The notes under the pieces: model-generated | What the model was told of the DNA's origin: nothing | Seen by the model: only the letters and a program-made list of their open reading frames with translations | Database searches by the model: none | Made by a program: the position numbers and the translations under genes | Shown: positions 53,600 through 64,000 of the stretch, piece after piece | How positions within the stretch are numbered: the first letter of the stretch is position 1 | How the letters are laid out: the number at the start of each line of letters is the position of its first letter | Source of the DNA: Amblyomma americanum | Lineage: Eukaryota > Arthropoda > Arachnida > Ixodida > Ixodidae | Length of the DNA: 64,000 nucleotides | Direction: 5' to 3' | Assembly (NCBI RefSeq): GCF_052857255.1 | Contig: NC_135500.1 | Location: 159,059,689 to 159,123,688 of the forward strand

Positions 53600-55560
53600 T
53601 TTAACCCATTTAAAAAGCGCCGCAATCTTGTTGGGTGCCGAGAATAACAGACAGACTCCTACCCTTCCTGCTGGAATGGAATGGAATGACAGGAGTTCGT
53701 GATCCCCCGATGTCTGGCCCTCTTTGCTTGAGTGTTGGTGACAGAATTTGGTAGTATTTCACAGAGATTCAGCAGGAGCTCCTCGGGAAATCCTGCGGAT
53801 GCAAGTCGGCTTACTTGTGACAAAGCTAATAGAAACTTGATGCGGCCATGACTGCCAGCGTGCATTTTTCATGGCAGAGATGGCTATGGCTCACTTTATT
53901 TGCTTCGAGTACGCAGTAGAAATTTGACAGCTAGCTTTCCCGTGAATGGGCGCGTAGAGCCAGCAAGCTTGGTTTTTAGAAAAGGTTAGCTGCAATTCCC
54001 AGAAGCGGAGCTAGTTATCCACAGGGAGTTCCTAGGTGAATGTGAGACATTCAAGGCAGGAGCAAAAGCTGTAGTTATGACCACTATTTCTTTAGAGCCG
54101 GTGCCTTGGGTGCTTTTAAGGATGACGAGGTAGCCATGTAATATACAGCATGATGCTGTTGTCTACAAGCTAGCTTCTAGAATCCTGCCTTAGCTAGCAA
54201 AGAGCAGGTCGCTCAGCACAGGTGCCAGAGAAGATCCAATGCAGACACCTTTCTTTTGTGCATACGTTCGGCATTGACGCTAAGTATAGACATGGAACGA
54301 TAAACGAGTAAGTATAGACATGGAACGAGGACAGTAGCTTGCGAAACTTGCTCACGTTAGTTCCCCTGGCGTTCTGGCACCGTACACTGCCGTAACAGTC
54401 GATGCACTCGCTGAAGACTTGCAGCAGTGCGGCATGCGGCAGAGAGTAGTAGGCGTTCTTAGTATTCAAGAAAATGCCAATTACGCCGATGAGTTTTTCT
54501 TACTGCAGGTAGCTCACCACTGCCGCAGAGTTTTTCAAGAGGTACCATTCTTCTATCTGGCGCACACCGATTGAGTTCTACAGGTAGAAGCCGAGAGGCT
54601 TTTGTCACGTGTTGCGTTTGCTGGCAATCACACGGAAGAGGCCCCGTCTTTTTGGGTGTTTGCAGTAAAGAATGCTTCAAGGCTAAGCCCCCTTGCTGTT
54701 TCTAAACGAAGCTGCCGATCTTGTCAGGTTCGCATCTGTGCATGTTTTTTCACCTTCGCTCTTTAGCTCCCAAGGACTTGATGGCTTCCTCTGCCTAGCG
54801 TTCGCATGCCTCCGAGGTGAGAACGGCGCATCCACCTTCTTTATCGGTCGGCAGAAGTTTTCTGCCTGTTTCTTTGAGCGATGATACTGTCCTGGATATG
54901 TCGATGTGGGGCCTTCTGCTGGAGACAAAAGGTAGACAGTCCACGCCTTCCCGGATGCATTGCTAAATATTTTACTAAGTTCTTGACTTCGAGGCGGTGT
55001 TTCGAATCAAGGAAAGCATTGCCATGTTGTCGACTTTTGGCTGAGTGCAAAATTTTGGGTACACTGAAGCGTTCTCTTGACATCTGAAGGCAGTGTGACA
55101 TCACCTATTTGTTAAATCTTCCGAAGAGCAGGGGTAGGGGGCGCATTTTTGGGAGCGTGGTTAGCAAGGTACGCCAAGTGAACTGAGTAATTTGGTTTGC
55201 AGTTTCCAGTACCTGGTGAAACTCACGGTCGTAGCCTCCACTTGGGCAGGCCTCTGAACATTCTGCCAGAAAGCCGTCCTGTAGAAGGTGGACGTGGCAC
55301 CATGTTTCAAAACTCAAGATGCGGCACAGGTGCAGTCCATGCCCTCGTGAAGACGGGATAGGTCCTGCTAGGAGGGCGACAGCAGGTGGAAGGTAGGAAC
55401 TCTTGGTGGCGAACCGAAACAGTCCAGCTCAGCACTAAGCCGACGCCAACAGCATTGTACACAAAGTTCAACTGCGAATACCATCAGAAACGAGGAAAAT
55501 GAGAGGGTTGATATAGAAGAAACAAAATCCTCTAGAGTATACATTTGGGCGAGTTGGCGT
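53600..55560 (-). pseudogene. Penelope-type reverse transcriptase region, multiply frameshifted
   Basis: From high to low coordinates on the minus strand, pieces in different frames form an RT. They include FLDSKHRLEVKNLVKYL (about 55,000), a TDKEGG-like block near 54,840 (DKEGG is a Penelope signature), FFTANTQKDG near 54,650, YYSLPHAALLQVFSECID (about 54,450-54,400) in the motif A neighbourhood, and YAQKKGVCIGSSLAPVLSDL (about 54,265-54,205) around motif B. The YxDD motif C expected near 54,130 is corrupted to a GYLVIL-like remnant, so the enzyme is dead. Downstream, SQVSRLASAGFPEELLLNL (about 53,820-53,760) matches the thumb helix. At least four frame changes are needed to link these pieces. 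A 28-bp local duplication contributes to the disruption. Confidence 0.82.
54281..54328. repeat. 28-bp-period local tandem duplication inside the Penelope RT
   Basis: TAAGTATAGACATGGAACGA occurs at 54,281-54,300 and again exactly at 54,309-54,328. A 28-base period is not a multiple of three, so the duplication shifts the reading frame between RT motifs A and B. Confidence 0.95.
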
Positions 55561-55584
55561 GAGTACATCTAAGCCGCCACCTGT

Positions 55585-55865
<281 letters not shown>

Positions 55866-58800
55866 CTTCTTGAGATGAGCCCATGCCAACTAGCCTAAAA
55901 GTCTACTCTAGTGCATTTTCATCATTCAGGTAATAAAAAAAAAACATTTTAATTCTAAACTTATTTAATTCAGGAGCCTTCGCTTGGTCCCCGCCATAGT
56001 TGTATTAATAGTTCCATGAAAGAAATTTTCGAAGCTTCTCGTAAACGTGTCCTGTAAAAAATAAAGCTTAGGAGAATCTGAGAAAGCGATGGTTAATTAT
56101 GCGTATATCTGATCGTCTGATTATTGTATTTGTGTCGAAAGTTTAGAACTATCGGCAGTTGAGCGAGCCCAAAATATTGGAGGGAGATCTAAATTTCATA
56201 ACCCATGAAAAGGAACGTTTAACACTTGAAAAACAAGTGTGTAGGAATTTTTGTGGCTCCTTAAAAGTATTACAAGTCTACAAAAGTCATATATTTTACG
56301 GTCCAGATATTAACTACATAAATCTACAATCTTTATCGTTCTCAGTAAGATTAAACGATGCCGCGCGTACGTGTCTATATGCTAAACCTTCTTAACTTCC
56401 GGTCGCCACATTATGAGGTACTTCCTTATTTCCGAATGCCATGGTTGTCATTTCTAGCATCGAATAAAGGTTACTTTGTGCCAACAGTTCGGATTTTCCG
56501 GTGCGTAGAAATGTAATGATAGACAGACCACTATTCAAGATTTTAAAGCACCCTGGTTCTGTAAGGTATTCCATCATGTTCTCTTGAATCAATCACAAGT
56601 GTTCATGCTTCCCAAAACCATGCATCACTCTCTTTAACGAAACGTTATAGCGTAGTACTTATAGCGTAGTAGTTATAGCCTAGTAGTAGTGTAGTTTTTT
56701 CTCCGTGTGCTTTTAGCTTGATTGTAAGAAACACAACTGTGGTCAGTGTCGCAGTGTTTCTCTATCTGAATAACCGAAAAATATATAAAGAAAATATACA
56801 ATCAGCGCACAAGCATTCGATGGATAACAATGTTTATTGCTATCCTATATTTTTTAATAACTGCTTTCTTTCTCACAACATAAACATTTCTATTTTCCTA
56901 AAGTCAGCTTGTTAGTTGTCCACATCGATATTAAAAGGGCTGCGGAGGCGCAGACATTATAGCGCGCTTCACTGTCATCAGTAATGACGAAACCGAAGAG
57001 TTAAAAGGTTCTCCTTTCCTTAACGCCTCCATGGCAGTGAAAAGGGAAAGTTAGGAAGCGCACAAACGTGAACCATCTGGCTACAAACTGATAATACTGA
57101 TGCAAACATGTGTTATATAATGAAAGCTGCGACAAAACAGGTGTTTCAGTAAAGAACGCGCTCTTCTTCGCACTACTGAACATTTTACTCTCTAAGTGGG
57201 GCGCTATAAAAATGCGAAAAGTGTGCAACAGAGTATATGTGCTAGTGAAACTATTAAGTTTCGTAACTCAACGTTCTACGCCAATACTCACAAACCGGTC
57301 CAGCCCTATCTGACAGTCTCAGATTTTGATCTCTATTCTGCTATGTAGGCATTTTTGCGTTGGTTGTTCTGAATCTGACTAGCGCTATGAATAAAGCATC
57401 TTCACAAAGGAGGCCGGTGCAAGCCGCTGTGCAAGCTTTTCCACTGCTTGGGGACTTTTCGCACAGCCACTTGTTTCCATTATGTTTGTTATCGTGCCTC
57501 TCTAGCGGGCTTCTGGGGAAAGGCGCAGCCGCTAATTGCGTCGGGGCGCGAAACAACGCTATTTTTTTTTCTCTTTCAACTTTTCTCTTTTCTGCTTTGT
57601 GTCAGAAGCGTGCGTGCAGAAGATTCAGAAAACGTTTCTGGCTACAAATGTAAGAAAAACTTTAAACAAAGGGGCTTATCCTAGCTATACACGCAAATCT
57701 AACATTTGCTACAACTCTTTTACGGACCATTTCAGACACGAAAATCGACCTTCGCCCAAATCAAAGATTAAATTCAACTTTGGGGAATATTCTTCATAAA
57801 TTCCACAAACCCAAAAGGCAAAGCAAGGCACGCAGTCATTTATCCTGTGCACGCGTTCCAGGTTCATATCAGGTTAGACGACGGATATTTCTCCACCATA
57901 TACGTTAGCAAAAGGTTTTGGTGTGGCGGATCTGGTCATGATGTTTCTTACATGGGTCTCTTTACGGTGTAGTTAAGTGCTGAAGTCTTTGTGTCACATG
58001 CATAAAATGTTTACGGAACAACCGTCTTTCTAATATGTGAGTCGATGCCTTCCTGATTACATTGTAATTGTAAAACAAAAATCAAATAGAAATTTTTGGA
58101 AACTTAGGTGCAATCTATGAACACATTAACTACCAGATGTTGGGCCCTAAACACTTAACTGATGCCATGCAATTTGTTCGAAATTATGCAGTTGTAACGG
58201 GCAAGCCGAGTCACCGTTTAATACAGCGTAGAAAAAAATATGTGAGTGCGCCAAGCGGAGAACGTCGTGGTATGGGCATCAAAAACGTCTTTGTTTGCTA
58301 CAATACATTTACAATTTAATGCACCCAATTCTATAAAAGGAAGCATAAATTGTATGTTTTTGGTAATGTGAAAACTGGAACCTCTAGGACTCCAACTTGC
58401 AAATTATATTTTAGCTGTTCCCTCTGCTTAGTCGCTTCACTAATCAACATTCATACTCGCTCGAGCATCTGAACCCAAATTCATATAAGAAATTTTGCTT
58501 TCTTGTCTCCTCATGCGTAATAATAAATATTTACTAATAATATGCTTTTCTATATCAATGAGTCGTGAGGCCTTGGCCTATTTATTTACCCCGTGAAATT
58601 TAAGAATTGCACGCTATGACAGGTTTAAAAACAAAGATTCAATTTATAACGGAGCACTTGGCGGAAGAACTAGCTCACAGAACTCTTTTCTTTAACCGGG
58701 TACGGCTATTCAGCAAGTTCTTCTCCTACATTTAAACTGCGCCACCTCGCAGAACCATATTCTGTTATTCCCTTTCTGTAAAAAAAAAGACATAGATAAA

Positions 58801-61800
58801 TATGGAACAGAAACAACTGGCCCAATTATCTGTCCCCCAGAAAAAAAAAAGTCGATAGCATTGGTAGTGTCTCGACCAAATTGCCAACCCCGTGCCAGCA
58901 CAGAGAAATGAAAATATATACTCCGATGAGGGCGGGTCGTATACGAGAACAAACTCACACTCAGTTTGCACAACCATAGGAATTAGGGTTGTCGGCGAGC
59001 TGATGCCATGGCTTCGTGTGGTTAGGCTTTGTTATTATCACATAACTAACCTTCGCAACAGCTCGTCACTCATAAAATAATGGGAGAGGAGCCCTCAGAG
59101 AACTAATGGCACACACCATAAAGCAGTATTTGCACCCGTCTCGATGCAGTACGACTCCGACGAATTCACAGTCAAACATGTCTAGTAGCTTGAGAGAAAA
59201 ATCAGACGGCCATTTCAGTGGTCTTGCAAAAACTGTTTTCCGAATTGACACTGCCATCAGGTGAAATCAATAGAAACCACTGACCGAACCATTTGGAGAC
59301 TCAATAAGGGCAGCTATTTGGTGTTTTAGCTTCTGCACTGGCATTACATAAGCGGGCAACGATCATGACCTGCCCGGATAAAAAAAGGAATCGTAAAGAG
59401 AAGAAAAACGCCGCACTTTATGCTCTCTGAAAATGAAATGAAACACCCATGGCTTTTCCTGAATTTTCGATCCGTGTTTCGTAGCAAACGGTCTTCTTGT
59501 GGTATTTAAACGGCGTCTTTTTTTGTGGTATTATTCACAGGTGCACTGCAAAAAAAAGCAGAAATGAAGATTGTGCAAAAAAATAGAGGCTATAAATTAT
59601 AGTCAGCATACCACTTTTTACGATTTAAAAGCGAATGGATGCTTTACGTATAAAATCGCTGCCCTCGTGGGCACTTTTCATCCAGGTAATTTTATACTTT
59701 CTTAGAATAGTATTTCTAAGTAAATTTGGAGATGAAGTACATAGCCTAGGAAAAAGGGACGAACACCTTTAACAAGTTTACAAATACAGTTCCAGCTTTG
59801 TCGACATGGTTTTTCATGTATTCTTTGCTTTTTACCGCATTTGAAAATTTGAGGATGTTACAGGCTCTACCTAGCGAATGCGGGACAGACACAGAGCAGC
59901 AGCTTTATTAGACTCGTTGCTTCTGCAAACGTGTTTTAACCAGGCATGTGGGTGGACACAAACACTATACGGACGCCCCCTTGTGCTGAACCAAAATCTG
60001 AGTTTAATGTGTGCCTTCTCCGAGAGACGTTTTGACAGTTGTTCCGTGTTTTTGTCTTCGGCTTGTGCTGTCAGTGGATCTGGAATTGTCAGCTTGTACG
60101 TCAGTGGCGTGGAATGAAGTGGAATAAAAGCGCTTTTTACCTTCGACATTTTGCGTTCTCCGGAAAAATTTGCAGTATATTTGTTTCTATTGTTTCTTAA
60201 TATACCTATTTCGGAGGAGTGCAAGTATTCTGCGTATGTGTGCAGACTAAATTGCCGCTCTCCTTCTGTAATTCAAGAAATACGCAAAAGAACAAAAATT
60301 TCTTTTTTTCGGGAAACGTATATCGCTAAGCGCCCAAGTCCGCTTTTCCCCTACATTTCTGCATGGCATAAACTGAATAATCAAACCAGCTATAAAAAAG
60401 TATTAATCAGTAATGTAACGCATGCGGGAAAAGCTTACTTCTTTCGAAACGACCTCCCATTTACCCCGTGAGAGAGCATGGCCAGTAGGTGGCTACTACT
60501 CCAGAGTTAATGCAGACTCCTGCCAAGGTCTTAACGACTCTGTAGCGAGAACCTGCTCTGCGAAAGCAGCGAGAAAGCGACAAGACAACTCACGGCACCA
60601 AGGGTACAAAGTCCATTGCCCCTAAACACGCGCTCCTAAATGTGTTAAGAAGACTTTATGCAGCAAATGTCGAAGGCGAGAGCTCCTGTTTTCTTTCTAC
60701 TCAGGAAGCGGGAAGAACCGACGGCCTCCGAAAAAAACTAACATCGGGTGTTGTGTACTTTGCTTGTGAGAATAGTCTAGCATTAGCGTTCAAGTAAATA
60801 ACTCTGAGCAAGCTAGCCGATAAAAGCGCCCAGTGCTGCAGCCTAGACCGCCATCGCTACCTCTGGGTGTTGGTGCGCCTCTCTATATTGCGAGTTTCGT
60901 TAAACACGCCGTTCTAACTGCAAAATTTGCTGTTCTTCATATCTGCTCCGTTCATATTTTAGCGTCCGAATGGGTTTGCAGCTCACGCTGCCGCTACTCG
61001 TTGCGAAACGTTCCGATAGAGGCTTGAGGACCGCTTTGTGTGCACGTGCCGTCAGGTGGCTGCGCCAAGGAATGGACGCGGCGCCATCGAGACGGAGAAC
61101 CTCTTAGAAGCAGTCACCGAGAGGGTTTTTATAAGCTGATAATAATGGAACCTGGGATGTTGCTAGTGCGTTTCTTTTACGGAGGTTAAAAAGCGGTAAA
61201 TTGGAGAAAAATAAAGGTCACTGCGGAAAAAATGGTAAAAGGTATTAACTCAGCCCAGTTGTAAAATGATGGGTAGATACGTCCACATGAGATAGACTTA
61301 GCACGCCACTCTACGATGGCAACTGAATTCTTATAACTTAATTGACTAAGTGTCTGACAGTTTTAGTTAACAGCGAGCGTCCCTAGAGAACAAGGGCGCA
61401 AAGTGTATAACAACCCCACAATGTGCGCTTTTGTCACTGCAGACAGTCTTTACGATCAGCAGTTCTTGACTTTTACGAAATGGATTGGCTCTATCAACAA
61501 CAATTAGATATGATTTAAATACAATGAATCGCTTTGTTGCAGGATGCTTTTTAAAAGAACTACCATAAAATGAGAACGCCACCGCACTGAAGTCGCCAAA
61601 CATTATCTAGTTGATCGGGATGGGGCAGCGAGTGCCAGATTGCTTGTCTTTGTTTACTTCATGACTACCGTTATCATCGCTGTGGACTATTCACTCGTTC
61701 TTCGTGGCACCGAAGTCTGTGTGATGTCAAAGTCAGTGGAGGATATGCAATATTCACTGATATTCGTATAGCGGCTTCAGCTGATTTATGAAACAACTTT

Positions 61801-62740
61801 ATTTTCACTGCGGTATTTACGCCACGCGCAATAGTGGTGGAGGTTGCAAAGCGTAGATTATCATGGGAAGACGATCCTCAAGTGGATCCAAACGTAACGG
61901 TCCGAAGTCCATCTGTGCTGATTTTAATGAAATTGGTTTTGTGGTGTTTTATCATAGGCCTCGGAGAGACGTTCTGGATATATCGTTTATATTTAAGCAG
62001 TACGAAAAAACGTCGTCTCTTAACACTTGATTAAATTTTCCACTTCGTGACCCGCGCCGAATAGGATGAGAATAGAGCATAAAACGAACCTTTCTGTTTT
62101 AACAAGGGCGTTGTTTTAAAGTCCTCTCAGCCTGCATTTCCGGAAAAAAAACTTGAGTAGGTTCCGAGAGTGCGTAAGCAATAGTGAGAGCAAGATGCAA
62201 GAAGAAACAAGAAAATAGAGAAAAGGGGCACCACTCACCCGCCGGAGCAAGGCTGGAGGCGTATCATTCGCGAGCCTTAAATAAATCATGTGTGAAAACA
62301 GGGTGCGAGGGTAGGCTGCACGGCAACAAGGCTCTGGGCATGCACCTTGTGGAATTTTCTTGCACATTTGGCGCTAATCGCATTACAGAACGCAGCAAAA
62401 TAAAGAACATACTTGCGTGATATTGTATTTTGTAAACACCACAGCAAGCATGCAATATTAAACTCACGCTAGCCCGCGGTCCAGGCACGCTGGTTTACTG
62501 TTGCGTGATAAGGACATCGCAGTGATACCCCTGCCACGTACATTCTTTCATTTCCGCGATGTCAGCTGCCTGCCGCTCTTATAGGTCGCGTACACTTCGC
62601 TGAGTAAGTGCTCAATGATATGAGCTACCCTGTCCTCAACCTGTCTCGCTGCTCAGCTATTTACGGGAGCACCGAGTGAAGATACTTCGCAACCCAGCGA
62701 TCTTGTCGTGAGGGCGCGTGCTAGAGACACTCGTCGATCG
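55866..62740. other. Unassigned non-coding sequence
   Basis: No recognisable gene or known element apart from the small tandem repeat at 56,645-56,686. Open frames are 60-117 codons and lack known domains. A-rich and T-rich runs occur (for example 58,778-58,788 and 58,841-58,850). Confidence 0.45.
56645..56686. repeat. 14-bp tandem repeat, three units
   Basis: TTATAGCGTAGTAC, TTATAGCGTAGTAG and TTATAGCCTAGTAG follow one another directly, then decay into a TAGTGTAG tail. Confidence 0.95.
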
Positions 62741-63286
62741 ATGCTCCGTCAGGAGGGAATTGATTTCCTTGAGACCGCTTTCTGCATGCTAGTCGTCAGA
62801 AGTGGCCGTCACAAGGGCACTCGGCAGCCGCTGACCGCCGTCTGTAGTATTGTTGGCGTCAGGAAAGAGCAAACTGACTTCTGCTCTTTTGACACGCTGG
62901 GGTGTTTGCTCCCTTTGTGCTTGCGTTTTCCATGGAACCTGATTTATCTTTCGATTCATCTCGTTTTTCACGTGTTAGCTCTGTTGGAGATCATATTTTA
63001 TTTATACATCTTCGTATCTTGCCCTCAAGAACGTAGCGCATTGGAGAACTCTGCCACCGCTGTTGAGATAGGAGTGCTTTTCTTCGCGCCCGAATCCCTG
63101 GTGCCTCGTGTATTGCGTGCCCAGAAGAATATAAATCATTTGTTTGCTTGCCGGAATATTCAGTCCCGTGCTGCTCTCGTAAGCAGGGAAGATGCGCGCG
63201 AAGATACGTTGCAGGCTGCTCCTGCTATCCGAGCGGCGGAAATATTTATACGAAGAAAAAAAGTGATGGTCAAGCTTTACATCTGA
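62741..63286 (+). other. Unrecognised 181-codon open frame, status uncertain
   Basis: This is the longest open frame outside the transposons, running from ATG 62,741 to TGA 63,284-63,286 (a GTG in the same frame lies 33 bases upstream). Residues 73-104 or so are strongly hydrophobic (LGCLLPLCLRF, then LIYLSIHLVFHVLALLEIIF) and could be one or two membrane segments. The C-terminal third is charged (REDAREDT, EIFIRRKKV). I recognise no family or catalytic motif. In a eukaryotic intergenic or intronic setting a 546-bp frame can arise by chance, and it could also be part of an exon. I give it low odds of being a gene. Confidence 0.2.
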
Positions 63287-64000
63287 ATTCAAGTGCCCGC
63301 TGCGGAATTTTGCATTTAGAGAAAGCATTATCGCCTGGAATATAGCAAATGAACACGAATGTAGAATGCAAAGAACTTTCCTTGTAAAGAGTACGCGAGG
63401 TTCCCATGCATACGAAATGAGAGCGGCCGTGATAATGAAAAGCTGCTATGGATCCGGGAGTATGGAACAGTTGGGAAGAGCCGTGTTTTATTCCTTGCGA
63501 AGTGGCATCTTCTAGAAAACTTTATGATGCAAAACTGCATCGATAGAATGGATCTCAATAACGCATCGCGTGAAGCAAATATATAATAAAAGTTCGAATC
63601 GTTCAAGCCCGCCTCTCAGAATGAAGCTTTTGTACTAGCGCAGTAAAAAGCACTGAATCTGAGAGGCATATATGCGCGGGCTATTGGTTTCAAGGCTGGG
63701 ATATAGATACGTAAATGAGTGAAATAATCCTTCATGTTATGAATGCTGATTAACTGCCTAGGCTTTAATGAAAGGAAATATTCTAAAGAGATAATGAGTT
63801 CAGTGTTCCTGCCATCGAATATGGGCAAATATTTAGTTTGTTTTGATGGCATGCGGCAAACTGGGCTTTCTGCCAAATTCAGTGAAAATAAGTGGTCTTG
63901 AATTGCTAAAAAATGTACCAGAAGATGTTCTCTGTTGTCATCTTCGGCTTCAGGATCCTTAGTACGGTGTCAGAAAATCTTCAAACAGTAGTTAGCCAAG
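63287..64000. other. Unassigned non-coding sequence
   Basis: Nothing recognisable. Two minus-strand frames of 92 and 86 codons have no known domain. Confidence 0.5.

Noticed and set aside
53671..53687. GGAAT triplicate resembling satellite sequence
   Set aside because: Only three units, inside the Penelope-like element; far too short to call a satellite.
60151..60471. 106-codon frame with a signal-peptide-like hydrophobic start
   Set aside because: It begins at TTG without an ATG in place, has no domain, and lies in unremarkable sequence.

Overview
This is eukaryotic, intron- or intergenic-type DNA dominated by transposable-element relics. No host protein-coding gene could be recognised. 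The best guess for the source is a hard tick (Ixodida, probably metastriate). That guess rests on remembered resemblance to tick repeats: an RTE-clade LINE with an (ATG)n tail, an RNase H-bearing LINE with a (TTC)n tail, and tRNA-derived SINEs. None of these comparisons could be run here. There are no operons, rRNA genes, canonical tRNA genes or CRISPR arrays.

Layout. 1.4-2.9 kb: two truncated minus-strand copies of the 3' part of one RTE-type LINE, lying head to tail. 6.3-11.1 kb: the best-preserved element, a plus-strand I-superfamily LINE with an ORF1 zinc-knuckle protein and a large ORF2 (endonuclease, reverse transcriptase, RNase H, C-terminal Cys-rich segment). It is broken by two single-base frameshifts and truncated at its 5' end. 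13.0-13.5 kb: a CpG-rich block with similar palindromic ends, a candidate non-autonomous DNA element. 18.4-18.7 kb: another RTE fragment. 23.3-24.4 kb: the 3' end of a CR1/Jockey-like LINE. 25.7 kb and 55.7 kb: two long (AT)n tracts. 26.2 kb: a 12-bp minisatellite. 41.2 kb: a short inverted repeat. 43.3-45.4 kb: a repeat cluster (minus-strand LINE 3' end plus two tRNA-derived SINEs). 52.9-55.9 kb: a degenerate Penelope-like element (reverse transcriptase plus GIY-YIG endonuclease, minus strand) flanked by homologous terminal segments in inverted orientation. One of those termini contains an (AT)n tract that looks expanded from a short TATATAT seed still present in the other.

The remaining sequence, well over half of the window, holds only short unrecognised open frames, as expected by chance in DNA of this composition, plus small tandem repeats and homopolymers. 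The elements do not form a pathway. They record independent retrotransposition events at different stages of decay. The most informative object is the Penelope-like insertion. The window does not, on this reading, contain a clear new biological system.
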